Positions 56,437 through 64,000 of a DNA stretch of 64,000 nt are shown here, piece after piece. The notes beneath the pieces were generated by a model. It saw nothing but the letters and a program-made list of their open reading frames with translations, had not been told where the DNA came from and made no database searches. Origin of the DNA: Thermocoleostomius sinensis A174. GTDB taxonomy: Bacteria > Cyanobacteriota > Cyanobacteriia > Elainellales > Elainellaceae. Each line of letters begins with the position of its first letter. The stretch's first letter is position 1. A program made the position numbers and the translations under genes. The stretch is taken from contig NZ_CP113797.1 in assembly GCF_026802175.1 (NCBI RefSeq), forward strand, positions 372,001 to 436,000, read 5' to 3'.

Positions 56437-57540
56437 CTAGAGCCAGTGCTGCTGAATCGTCACTCCTCGACTTTGCATCGCCTGCTCGAACAAATGAGTT
56501 GGCAAGGCTTCTTCAACAGCCCAAACGCCGGGTTTTTGCACCTGCCCAGACAATACCAGTTCTGCCAAGCTACCGGTTCCACATCCTGCTGCGACAGCCG
56601 TACTATCGTGCACCAAGATAGATTGATAGCGGGCAGATTGTCCGTCTTTTTCACCGCTTACCTCGGCTTGCATGGCCACTCCAATACCACTGAAACGATC
56701 GGTAATAGCTGTCATCGAATGTCCCACCCTTGACAAGGCTTCCACAAACCCAGGATGGCGAACTAAGGGAGCAGGAAACCAGTTAGCCACTAATGCCGTC
56801 AAGTGATTATAAAAATCTGGTGCAGAGCCAAACTTGACAATCACGTTTTGAGCAGAAAAAGCTTCGGTAAGGGTAAAGGCTTCTGGCATATCGAACCAGT
56901 ACACTCCGGTGCGACCGAAGGGAGGCGGAAAGTCAATCAGTTCTCGACCAGTGTAGGGTTTTACTTGTTTCCACTGATCATCCAACCACACCTCAAATGG
57001 ATGCTGAAGCCCTAAAAACGTTGTGCGCATCACTGTCACCCCAGCTCCACCTGAACCCGCAACCACATAGCTGAGGTGAATGGTTTCCACCGAGTCAAGT
57101 TGCTCCACGGCTTGCCGCACCATGCTGTTGGAAATACCTGGAAAAACTCCAGAATTAACGATCGCCGTTACATTGGCGGCTTGGGCTGCTTCTCGCAACT
57201 TCAACACCGTGCGAGTAAACGAGCGATCGTCACTGACATCAATGTAGTTCACCCCTTGGTCAATACAACACCGTAACACCTGATCGTCGCGGTAGCGAAA
57301 GGGCCCAGCACAGTGAATCACCAGATTGGCGTTGGCAACAGCTTGGTTTAGGCTTGCCTGATCGCTCAAATTTAACGCTAAAAACTCGACTTGGTCTCCC
57401 AATTGTTCTTGCCAAGGGGTTTTTGCCGAGGCAGCGCGTCCTGTAATCGTGATGTTTGCCGATGTGTGAGCCAGCAGATCGGCAGCAACACTCCTACCAA
57501 TTCGGCCTCGCCCTCCCAAAATCAAAACGCGATCGATCAT
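56437..57540 (-). CDS. Saccharopine dehydrogenase-like NAD(P)-binding protein
   Basis: 367 residues. The Rossmann loop LILGGRGRIGRSVAADL is at 7-23, followed by ANLVIHCAGPFRYRDDQVLRCCIDQGVNYIDVSDD, characteristic of the saccharopine dehydrogenase-like/trans-acting enoyl reductase superfamily. The substrate is unknown. It lies 58 bp from crtO on the same strand, downstream of it, so a link to carotenoid or lipid metabolism is conceivable but unproven. Confidence 0.82.
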   Translation of the reverse strand: MIDRVLILGGRGRIGRSVAADLLAHTSANITITGRAASAKTPWQEQLGDQVEFLALNLSDQASLNQAVANANLVIHCAGPFRYRDDQVLRCCIDQGVNYIDVSDDRSFTRTVLKLREAAQAANVTAIVNSGVFPGISNSMVRQAVEQLDSVETIHLSYVVAGSGGAGVTVMRTTFLGLQHPFEVWLDDQWKQVKPYTGRELIDFPPPFGRTGVYWFDMPEAFTLTEAFSAQNVIVKFGSAPDFYNHLTALVANWFPAPLVRHPGFVEALSRVGHSMTAITDRFSGIGVAMQAEVSGEKDGQSARYQSILVHDSTAVAAGCGTGSLAELVLSGQVQKPGVWAVEEALPTHLFEQAMQSRGVTIQQHWL

Positions 57541-57598
57541 GATGTTTCATTTCCCACCACAGGGCCGTTTCTACACAAGAATACTAGCTACTCCACAA

Positions 57599-59299
57599 CT
57601 AAGATTTGCCCAACTTAAGCGCCGATTCCAATGTAGATTTGAGGGAATCGCCTGCATCCTTCAGGGTTTGTGCCAGCGGTTGCTGCGATCGTAAAAATAC
57701 TCGGGCACAGTTCCGTCCTGGCATTCCTGAAATAGAGCCGCCTGGATGAGTACCGGCCCCAGTGAGATAGAGTCCTTCGATCGGCGTTTCATAGTTGGCT
57801 AGTTCAGGCAACGGCCGGAAAAAGAGCATCTGCTCTAGGCTCATGTCGATGTGGTAGTAGTTACCATTGTAGGCTCCAAGCCGTTCACCAAGCTCGGCTG
57901 GGCTTTCAACTCGTCGAGCAATGATAGAGTTTTTCACATTAGGGGCATACTCTGCCAACTTATCAATGAGGCGATCGGCTACTTTATTTTTCAATTCATC
58001 TGTCCAACCTGTGCCGTTCTGCCCGGTTCCCTCTAGCCCATCAATTCGATAGGGTGCAAAGAACTCAATCCATAGTGTGTGTTTACCTTCAGGAGCCATT
58101 GACGGATCTAACATTGTGGGAACCACCACGTACATCGATGGATCAGCATCGGGAATTCGACCGACCGATGGGTCGTGATGAGACATTTCCACCTGCTTCA
58201 CTGAATCTGCAATTAAGACAGACCCGATCAAATACTCATCTTGATGATTATATCGTTCAAATCGTGGTGCTTCCGACAATGCACAATCCACTTTCAAAAT
58301 GGTTTCGTTGTTGTTGATGATGCGGCGATCGAGCCGTTCGCGTAATGCCGGATCAGCACTGTCTGCATCAGCAGGCTCTACCATTTGCAAAAATAACCGG
58401 CGTGCATCAATGTTGGAGATAACACCACGCTTGGCCCGGTATTCAGTGCCACCTTTGACGCGCACACCCACCGCTTTGCCATTGTCAATCAGCACTTTCT
58501 CGACCGCCTGATCGCAAAGCACCGTTCCACCTAAACGCGCGACGAGTTTCAGCAAGGCTTGGGTCAGTGCCCCGGTTCCACCGCGCGGGCGCGCCATACC
58601 AGGATTGTGACGCATGGCCATCATAATTGCCCCGATCGCCAAATTCTTCTGGCTTGGCGGCTCACCTAGCTCTGACGCCAAACGAGCCAAGGGAGCTTTC
58701 AAGAATTCGGAGTCAAACTGCTCATTTAAGGTGTCTTCGGCACTGCTGAACATCGTGCGAATCAAGTCCAGCGTTTTGTTAGATAGTCCTACCACAGAGA
58801 ACAAATCTCTGACTTTGGGCAGGTCGTAGTTGCCAATAATATCAACGATGGATTTAGGCGGCGCATTGAAAATGGGAATAATTCCCCGCAACAATCGTTG
58901 CCAAAAATCAGCAAATTCTGCGTATTTCTCAGCGTCGCGTTGATTGAATTGAGCAATCGATGCACAGGTTTTTTCAATGGATTGATGCGCTAAAAAATAC
59001 TCACCGTTAGGATTGGGGCAGAACACAACCGGATCGCAATAGAGATATTCCAGCCCATATTTCTCTAACTCCAGTTCTTCCACCACTGGACCTAAATGAA
59101 TGAACTCATGATCGATCGCGCAAAGGTTAAATTTGAACCCAGGTGCTTCGTCAGGCAGGCTTTCTTCAGTCGTAGCTCCGCCTCCAGGAACCGATCGTTT
59201 CTCCAGTAATACAACGCTGTACCCAGCTTTTAACAGATATGCAGCACAAACTAGTCCATTGTGACCAGCCCCAATAATTACCACATCGTATGTTTGCAT
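57599..59299 (-). CDS. crtO: Beta-carotene ketolase CrtO
   Basis: Adds the keto group of echinenone to beta-carotene. 566 residues, related to phytoene desaturases. The FAD-binding motif is VVIIGAGHNGLVCAAYLL at 6-23; CAIDHEFIHLGPV, PRGGTGALTQALLKLV, GVISNIDARRLFLQMVEP and YLTGAGTHPGGSISGMPGRNCARVFL match the CrtO of Synechocystis as I recall it, over the whole length. About 25 extra residues form a helical C-terminal tail. CrtW-type ketolases are unrelated. The saccharopine-dehydrogenase-like gene follows it on the same strand. Confidence 0.85.
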   Translation of the reverse strand: MQTYDVVIIGAGHNGLVCAAYLLKAGYSVVLLEKRSVPGGGATTEESLPDEAPGFKFNLCAIDHEFIHLGPVVEELELEKYGLEYLYCDPVVFCPNPNGEYFLAHQSIEKTCASIAQFNQRDAEKYAEFADFWQRLLRGIIPIFNAPPKSIVDIIGNYDLPKVRDLFSVVGLSNKTLDLIRTMFSSAEDTLNEQFDSEFLKAPLARLASELGEPPSQKNLAIGAIMMAMRHNPGMARPRGGTGALTQALLKLVARLGGTVLCDQAVEKVLIDNGKAVGVRVKGGTEYRAKRGVISNIDARRLFLQMVEPADADSADPALRERLDRRIINNNETILKVDCALSEAPRFERYNHQDEYLIGSVLIADSVKQVEMSHHDPSVGRIPDADPSMYVVVPTMLDPSMAPEGKHTLWIEFFAPYRIDGLEGTGQNGTGWTDELKNKVADRLIDKLAEYAPNVKNSIIARRVESPAELGERLGAYNGNYYHIDMSLEQMLFFRPLPELANYETPIEGLYLTGAGTHPGGSISGMPGRNCARVFLRSQQPLAQTLKDAGDSLKSTLESALKLGKS

Positions 59300-59515
59300 T
59301 GCAACTATTACCTAGATATAGAAAAAGCCTATCTAGAAGGTAGGAAATCAGCATGCTCTAAACCTCTCTCGAAAGGGAGGAATCTGAGGATAGTTAAACA
59401 TTTGTTAAGTGTGTTGGGGTTAAGCACAACACAGCATGGTGAGGGCTTAGCTGATCCGGCTTGTTGCTAGATCAAAACATGAGATCAAGACATGACCTAA
59501 GATTGAAATCCTGCA

Positions 59516-59917
59516 TTAACCAACGGTGTGCTTAAGCCTCAGCAACGATCGTACCCGTGCCGACAATTCTTCAACATCGACAGGTTTACGAATGAAATCA
59601 TTTGCACCTGCGTCAAGTCCTTCTACTGCACTAGAGTTACGATACGCAGTGATTAGCAGAATGGGAATAAAGGGAAGATTAGAATTCTGGCGGATGCGAC
59701 GGGTGACTTCATAGCCATCAATACCGGGCATCATTACATCGAGCAAAATTAAGTCGGGTGGAGATTGTTCAATCTGAGCCAAAGCCGTTTCGCCATTTTC
59801 GGCAAAGCTAACTTCGTATCCGTCGTCTTCTAGGATGGCTTGAATTAAAAACAAATTGTCTGGTGTATCATCAACAGCCAGAATCCGAGCAGGCTCGGAA
59901 ACATTCTGAAGCGGCAT
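59516..59917 (-). CDS. Stand-alone response regulator receiver protein
   Basis: 133 residues from the ATG ending at 59917, with AAAGG upstream. It is one receiver domain: DD at 16-17, phospho-acceptor D60 in LILLDVMMP, and K111 in IRKPV. It aligns without gaps over residues 11-130 with the receiver of the hybrid kinase at 28712-29875 (about 70% identical by hand count) and stops where that protein continues into its kinase. No output domain is present. It lies between psaE and crtO on the minus strand. Confidence 0.92.
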   Translation of the reverse strand: MPLQNVSEPARILAVDDTPDNLFLIQAILEDDGYEVSFAENGETALAQIEQSPPDLILLDVMMPGIDGYEVTRRIRQNSNLPFIPILLITAYRNSSAVEGLDAGANDFIRKPVDVEELSARVRSLLRLKHTVG

Positions 59918-60024
59918 AGAAGTATACCTTTCGTTCAAACAATATTGAGGGCGAAGTCGGTATACAAGCTACTTCACAAGCTAAAGCGGCCTGCTCAACA
60001 ACCTCGCCCTATGGAGTGCTGACG

Positions 60025-60414
60025 TTAGCGCGATTCTGTGCCCTGGTTTGGATCACCTTCAATCCGAGGATTGTCAGTACCCGGAGCATCAGCAGCGGCT
60101 CCAGGTCTTACTTCCTCACCAGCACCTTGTCCCGTTCGGCGAGTTGCAGCATCGATCGGGGTTTGCTTACCACCGGAGGCAGCATCGCCTTTTGTTGTAG
60201 AAGTGACCTTCTTAGCTTCCTTAACGGAAATTTCTTCTAGTTCGGTTTGGGCAAAATTATTCGTGTTAACTCCTGCATAGTTCACTTTATTAAAACGCAC
60301 GATGACCGGATAGCGAATACCACTTTGGTCAACAGAAGCAACTGTTCCTACATCTTGATACCAGTAGGATTCTTTACGAAGAATCCGTACCTGTGAACCA
60401 CGTTGAATCGCCAT
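60025..60414 (-). CDS. psaE: Photosystem I subunit IV (PsaE) with a long C-terminal tail
   Basis: PsaE is the stromal SH3-like subunit of photosystem I that helps dock ferredoxin and supports cyclic electron flow. The core (1-66) is clear: [41 protein letters not shown] and [15 protein letters not shown]. Normal PsaE is about 65-75 residues; this one has 129, with a polar, Gly/Ala/Asp/Pro-rich tail after residue 69 that looks disordered. A strong Shine-Dalgarno AAGGAG precedes the ATG. It is transcribed alone or with the receiver gene 107 bp downstream. Confidence 0.93.
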   Translation of the reverse strand: MAIQRGSQVRILRKESYWYQDVGTVASVDQSGIRYPVIVRFNKVNYAGVNTNNFAQTELEEISVKEAKKVTSTTKGDAASGGKQTPIDAATRRTGQGAGEEVRPGAAADAPGTDNPRIEGDPNQGTESR

Positions 60415-60609
60415 GTTATCTCCTTAACACAAGGTTACAAAGATGGCACCCTTCTAGTCACCTAACTAGGGGATACCACGAATATTTTGTCCAAAGGATC
60501 TTCCAACAGGACGAACTACTTTGTCAAAACATTCGTTTGTATCACCACAGTATCTCTTAATGAAAGGCGCTCTGCGTCGGTTTTACATTTTGTTTCACAT
60601 TGTTCTATT

Positions 60610-61347
60610 TCACGAAGGAGCTTGTTTTACAAACGTCCACTCTAGAACCTTGATTGGCGCTTGTTGCAAGGCCGTCACTAATTCATCGGTGCTGTTGTAC
60701 TTCAGTTCAGAGAGGTAAGCGGCTTCCACATTGACAGTAAACCGATCGTCTTGGAAGGGCCAAGGTTCTACCGTAAGACAACCATCTTCCAGTTCCCGCA
60801 AATCATAGCGCTGTCCATCGATGCCGCTCGTAATTTCGATCGATCGCCCCGCATCAGGAATTTTGCGTTGGGACAGAATCAGCGACAGTCGATCGCACCA
60901 TCGCATAAACTGATAGGCGCGCTCGGCTTCTTCAGGATCAATATCAAGTTCTTTGGGCCAGCGTTTCTGGAGTTTAAGTTGTTCGTCGAGAAATTTGTCC
61001 CATTCAGCAGACGTGCCGCGTTTGGACTCATTTAAGAATGAGACATGCTTAGATGTCAGAAACGTCACCCATCGTCCTCGATACCGGGCACTGTCAATGA
61101 GCGCTTGCAGGCGATCGATCGATGATTCTGGATCAAGGGTGAAATCCAGGGGAGCGCCCGCAGGCGTCAGCTGATGACCTTGCCACTCTTTCTCTAAATC
61201 ATCGTGGTGAGAAATGGCTGCCACAGTTTCATAGAGCCGGAGAGGGGCATCACTTCTACGCCATTGTCCGGCAATTTGGGCCGCCAACAGTGCATGGGCC
61301 CGGTGATAAATAACTTCCCAACCATTCTCCAACAAGTTAACAATCAT
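60610..61347 (-). CDS. DUF3891 family protein
   Basis: 245 residues. Opens with IVNLLENGWEVIYHRAHALLAAQIAGQW and has AAISHHDDLEKEW, a histidine/aspartate cluster like that of HD-type hydrolases; FLTSKHVSFL and RAYQFMRWCDRLSLIL follow. This matches DUF3891. A phosphohydrolase-like metal site is plausible from H-H-D-D but not shown. Upstream of psaE on the same strand by about 195 bp. Confidence 0.8.
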   Translation of the reverse strand: MIVNLLENGWEVIYHRAHALLAAQIAGQWRRSDAPLRLYETVAAISHHDDLEKEWQGHQLTPAGAPLDFTLDPESSIDRLQALIDSARYRGRWVTFLTSKHVSFLNESKRGTSAEWDKFLDEQLKLQKRWPKELDIDPEEAERAYQFMRWCDRLSLILSQRKIPDAGRSIEITSGIDGQRYDLRELEDGCLTVEPWPFQDDRFTVNVEAAYLSELKYNSTDELVTALQQAPIKVLEWTFVKQAPS

Positions 61348-61495
61348 ACGGAGTACGACATTAAGTAATAGAAATTAACAGAAATTGCCCATTGCAACTA
61401 TAGTGACTCTAGCTGCCGGGTGGTTCTGTCTGAGGAGAGAGGCAGGGAAGATTAGAACTGTGAGTGTACAAAACTAGTTATCGAGTCAAAACAGG

Positions 61496-62077
61496 TCAAC
61501 CATAGTAGGGCGGTTCGTTTCCAGCTTTCCATTTAATGTTGCAACCGATGCTAGGCTTTTGCTCGCTGCTGATAGGTTGATGATTAAGGACGGCTTCGAT
61601 CGCAGCGCGTAGGTCTCGTCCGGTGACAGGTTGGTCATTGCCGGGGCGACTGTCGTCTAACTGTCCCCGATAGACCAGTTTGCGATCGGCGTCAAACAAG
61701 AAGAAATCGGGGGTGCAAGCAGCGGTGTAAGCTTTGGCCGTTTCTTGGCTTTCGTCATAGCACAGCGGAAAAGTAAACCCCAATTCTTTAGCCATGGTCT
61801 TTAACCCCTCTGGGCCATCATCCGGGTAATTGACAGCGTCATTGGCGCTGATAGCTACAATTCCGAGGCTGCGATCGGCATAATCTTGACCAAGTTTGGC
61901 TAGTTCATGCTGCACATGCTTGACGAATGGACAGTGCCGACAAATGAACATCGCCAAAAACGCTTGCTTTCCAGCAAACGTTGCTAACGAAATGGGGGTT
62001 CCTGAAACCACATCCGGCAGTTGAAAATCAGGGGCTTGGGTTCCCAATTCCAACATGGTTGAGGCAGTTCTCGCCAT
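61496..62077 (-). CDS. Thioredoxin-fold/peroxiredoxin-like protein
   Basis: 193 residues. AhpC/TSA-type opening GTQAPDFQLPD, then the redox motif C46-R-H-C49 in FICRHCPFVKH, the cis-proline region CTPDFFLFD, and LVYRGQLDDSRPGND. Likely a cytosolic thiol oxidoreductase of the thioredoxin-like family often annotated near peroxiredoxins. A further cysteine (IGCNIKW) lies near the C-terminus. AAGGAG precedes the ATG. It follows the gene at 62107 by 29 bp, probably one operon. Confidence 0.87.
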   Translation of the reverse strand: MARTASTMLELGTQAPDFQLPDVVSGTPISLATFAGKQAFLAMFICRHCPFVKHVQHELAKLGQDYADRSLGIVAISANDAVNYPDDGPEGLKTMAKELGFTFPLCYDESQETAKAYTAACTPDFFLFDADRKLVYRGQLDDSRPGNDQPVTGRDLRAAIEAVLNHQPISSEQKPSIGCNIKWKAGNEPPYYG

Positions 62078-62106
62078 ATGCAGCTACTCCTTCGTTTCCA
62101 GACTTG

Positions 62107-62532
62107 TCACTGGTAATTGTAATAGAGTCGTTCTTCTAGCCAAACCTGGACTTCTTCTTCAGATTCTAGATAGGTAGCCTGTCCGGTCAGTGGATCATAG
62201 GCATACCACCAAACACGCCCCCCTTGATCAGTGATTTGATGAACTTCAGGCTCACTCGAAGACAAGGACCTCCAACTAGAGAGTAGTTGGTTGACACATT
62301 CGTCTAGCAATTGCCAGACCTGGGGATGGGATGGGCCAAGCTCAAGCTGCCAGCAGTTGTTTAAATGCTCAATTTGTTGAACCCGGTAGAGCAGAGGCTG
62401 ATCTCGGTTGATTAAAGTGTGCCAGAAGTATTTAATCTGGTCTATTAGATTGGCTGAAGGAATTGGAACTGAATCTGGGATTAGCTCTAATTGTTTGTAG
62501 CGCTGCCACTGCATGTCTACAGAAGATTTCAT
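62107..62532 (-). CDS. Hypothetical protein with a WW-like C-terminal segment
   Basis: 141 residues from the ATG ending at 62532, with GGAG upstream. Helical first half (LIDQIKYFWHTLINRDQPLLYRV), then a short beta segment GGRVWWYAYDPLTGQATYLES resembling the strand pattern of WW or papain-inhibitor-like repeats, and a tail of aromatic residues. Family not named. It precedes the thioredoxin-like gene on the same strand. Confidence 0.7.
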   Translation of the reverse strand: MKSSVDMQWQRYKQLELIPDSVPIPSANLIDQIKYFWHTLINRDQPLLYRVQQIEHLNNCWQLELGPSHPQVWQLLDECVNQLLSSWRSLSSSEPEVHQITDQGGRVWWYAYDPLTGQATYLESEEEVQVWLEERLYYNYQ

Positions 62533-62945
62533 AAGAATGCTCCGTTGTAGGGTTGAAAAAACGAGGCGCGTTCCTTCGGGGTAGCTCCCTACTTCCGTCC
62601 CCTCCGCCATAGATGCAGTTGAGCTTCAGTCACTTGACCTAGCGGGGGATGAACGAATTAAATAAATCGATATCTGTATTACATGATACAAAATGCTTGG
62701 ACACTTGGGGGCAATGTCATCAAATGTACATATCATTTCTAAACATCATTTCTGACGTAAGCAGACTGTTTGCAGCACTGATGCGCGCCATTCACAACGC
62801 TGATACAAAGAAGATGTCTATACGTGTAACTAATTGTAAAGTCATAAGGTCTTGATTTATAGATAAACAAATCTGTTTTAGTGTCTGTCGCTACATTTTT
62901 TAATTCGCTTCATTGGTATTTCTAGTGACAGTTCAATGAATTGCT
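62533..62945. other. Spacer upstream of the guanidine riboswitch
   Basis: About 410 bp holding the divergent promoters of the minus-strand hypothetical gene and the riboswitch transcript. A 68-codon plus-strand frame (62649-62855) lacks a ribosome site and is not called. No other structure seen. Confidence 0.4.
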
Positions 62946-63118
62946 TCTAGGGTTCCGTTTCAACTGGTTAAGGATCTTGTTGCGATCTTTCGTTGCTGTT
63001 AACTTTGGTAACTGCTAAGTTGAAGGTCTGGTCCGAGAGAAGCAAGCTAGCTTAGAAAGCCACACTGCTTTATTCAAGGTTTGCTAGCCACACGGCGGGA
63101 AAAAAACCCGGGAGGAAC
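62946..63118 (+). promoter_or_regulatory. Guanidine-I (ykkC) riboswitch aptamer
   Basis: The conserved ykkC elements appear in order: CTAGGGTTCCG (62947-62957), CTGGTCCGAGAG (63028-63039), and ACACGGCGGGA followed by an A-run and CCCGGGAGG (63090-63115). The CGGG (63096-63099) and CCCG (63107-63110) arms form the small 3' hairpin of the aptamer. The class senses free guanidine and controls guanidine-handling genes. It lies in the leader of a ureohydrolase gene, which fits guanidine hydrolase. Motif matching was by eye; a covariance-model scan was not possible. Confidence 0.92.
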
Positions 63119-63169
63119 TTCAGTTCACGATCGAATGGATCTGGCTGACGGTTTCTTTCGGGTTTTTTT
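63107..63169 (+). terminator. Intrinsic terminator forming the riboswitch expression platform
   Basis: Bases 63107-63118 (CCCGGGAGGAAC) pair with 63151-63162 over 12 bp including three G-U pairs. Inner helices TCAG/CTGA and GATC/GATC lie in the loop, and seven T follow (63163-63169). The A-run at 63100-63106 can extend the stem. The 5' arm is the conserved 3' strand of the aptamer, so aptamer and terminator exclude each other: guanidine should prevent termination. Confidence 0.88.
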
Positions 63170-63247
63170 CATTCGTTTGTTGCAACTCGCTCTTGTTCAC
63201 AAGCTGGTACACTCATGTGCAACGTTTCAATCTTAGAGGGGGTTTAA

Positions 63248-64000
63248 ATGTCTGCTAACCCTGACGATACGCCAACCTTTCAAAGCCCTGAAGTCAATGG
63301 ACAGGTGCCGACTGAGGCACAGCGGGCCTTAGATCTGGAAACCCGATTGCCTTTGACGGGATGGCAACAAGAGGTGTCTGAAGGACTGGAATACGGACTA
63401 GAGGCGGCTGATAGTATCCGCGATCGCACAATTCCCACCTTCTCTCGTGGGGAATTGCCCCATTATGCCGGCATCAACACTTTTCTTAAGGCACCGTACT
63501 TGGTCGATGTCCGTGAGGTGGGCAAATATGATGTAGCGATCGTGGGGGTTCCCCATGATTCAGGCACTACCTATCGTCCGGGAACGCGCTTTGGACCCCA
63601 GGGGATTCGGCGAATTTCGGCCTTGTATACGCCGTACAATTTTGAATTGGGTGTGGATTTGCGGGAGCAGATTACACTGTGTGATGTGGGCGATATTTTC
63701 ACCATTCCGGGCAACAACGAAAAGTCGTTTGATCAAATCTCGAAGGGAATTGCGCACATTTTCAGTTCCGGAGCCTTTCCCATCATTTTGGGTGGGGATC
63801 ATTCAATCGGTTTTCCCACCGTGCGCGGCGTTTGTCGGCATTTGGGGGATAAGAAAGTAGGAATTATTCACTTCGATCGTCATGTAGATACTCAAGAAAC
63901 AGACTTAGACGAACGAATGCACACTTGTCCTTGGTTTCATGCTACCAACATGGCCAATGCACCCGCTAAAAACTTAGTGCAGTTGGGGATTGGGGGCTGG
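63248..64000 (+). CDS. gdmH: Guanidine hydrolase (ureohydrolase family), 3'-truncated
   Basis: The 251 codons present encode a ureohydrolase-fold enzyme: VGVPHDSGTTYRPGTRFGPQGIR, the metal histidine in LGGDHSIGFP, and the metal-binding DRHVD in HFDRHVDTQETD, cut by the window end. Family members include agmatinase, guanidinobutyrase and the nickel-dependent guanidine hydrolase GdmH of cyanobacteria. The guanidine riboswitch in the leader and the DRHVD (rather than DAHTD) variant with the following RMHTCPWFHATN favour GdmH, which splits guanidine to ammonia and urea. A GAGGGGG ribosome site precedes ATG 63248. Downstream hypA/hypB-type nickel genes would be expected just outside. Confidence 0.85.
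   Translation, partial: MSANPDDTPTFQSPEVNGQVPTEAQRALDLETRLPLTGWQQEVSEGLEYGLEAADSIRDRTIPTFSRGELPHYAGINTFLKAPYLVDVREVGKYDVAIVGVPHDSGTTYRPGTRFGPQGIRRISALYTPYNFELGVDLREQITLCDVGDIFTIPGNNEKSFDQISKGIAHIFSSGAFPIILGGDHSIGFPTVRGVCRHLGDKKVGIIHFDRHVDTQETDLDERMHTCPWFHATNMANAPAKNLVQLGIGGW

Noticed and set aside
60582-60601. TTTACATT...TTCACATT pair resembling an RpaB HLR1 box upstream of psaE
   Set aside because: The two half-sites are 12 bp apart start to start instead of 10, one has a mismatch, and they overlap the end of the DUF3891 gene.
62649-62855. 68-codon frame before the riboswitch
   Set aside because: No ribosome site and no similarity; it lies in the promoter region of the riboswitch transcript.
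1-64000. CRISPR arrays, insertion sequences or prophage genes
   Set aside because: No regularly spaced repeats with unique spacers, no transposase or phage-structural frame was found. The tandem repeats present have period 7 or 11 and no spacers.

Overview
The window comes from a cyanobacterium. The evidence is a psaE gene for photosystem I, a crtO-type beta-carotene ketolase, the cyanobacterial zwf/opcA pair, a lysA-cdaA-uppS group, and very frequent GCGATCGC/CGATCG words (HIP1-like) throughout. Heptamer tandem repeats (STRR type) in several spacers fit a filamentous or freshwater lineage, but I cannot name a genus. No insertion sequence, prophage, CRISPR array or rRNA was seen. There is one tRNA gene, tRNA-Thr(CGT).

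Layout. 0.7-6.5 kb: central carbon genes opcA, zwf and fbp on the minus strand, then pfkA divergently. 6.5-11 kb: tRNA-Thr, thyX, an anchored hypothetical protein, an M42 peptidase, uvsE and a DoxX-like protein. 11.5-17 kb: a complete fructose PTS operon, fruB (EIIA-HPr-EI fusion), fruK and fruA (EIIB-EIIB-EIIC). 17-25.4 kb: miaB, a DUF6464 protein, a divergent ion channel with an RCK domain, a secreted NTF2-like protein, murG, a 46-residue protein, an Atx1-like protein without cysteines, a SLOG protein and hisG. 25.6-30 kb: a two-component signalling cluster with a DUF2294 gene. 30-41 kb: housekeeping genes slt, pepA, clpC, rimI, lysA, cdaA and uppS. 41-52.9 kb: small membrane proteins including an NrtS-like one, a glycosyltransferase, a Ser/Thr kinase, hydrolases, a carbonic anhydrase and two GNAT acetyltransferases. 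53-59.3 kb: two sugar ABC permeases, a membrane-anchored TAXI protein, a saccharopine-dehydrogenase-like protein and crtO. 59.5-64 kb: a receiver protein, psaE with a long tail, DUF3891, a thioredoxin-like protein and, at the right edge, a guanidine-I (ykkC) riboswitch in front of a ureohydrolase best read as guanidine hydrolase gdmH (cut by the window end).

How the genes fit together. The first 17 kb can import and phosphorylate fructose (FruA/FruB), convert fructose-1-phosphate to fructose-1,6-bisphosphate (FruK), and move carbon either way through Fbp and PfkA or into the oxidative pentose phosphate pathway (Zwf, activated by OpcA). The best-supported regulatory device is the riboswitch at 62.95-63.17 kb: the conserved 3' strand of the aptamer is also the 5' strand of an intrinsic terminator, so guanidine should switch on its own degradation gene. 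The less expected items are the PTS in a cyanobacterium, an Atx1-like protein with serines in place of both copper-binding cysteines, a channel without the TVGYGD filter, the tailed PsaE, and heptamer repeats carried in-frame inside rimI and a CocE/NonD hydrolase gene.
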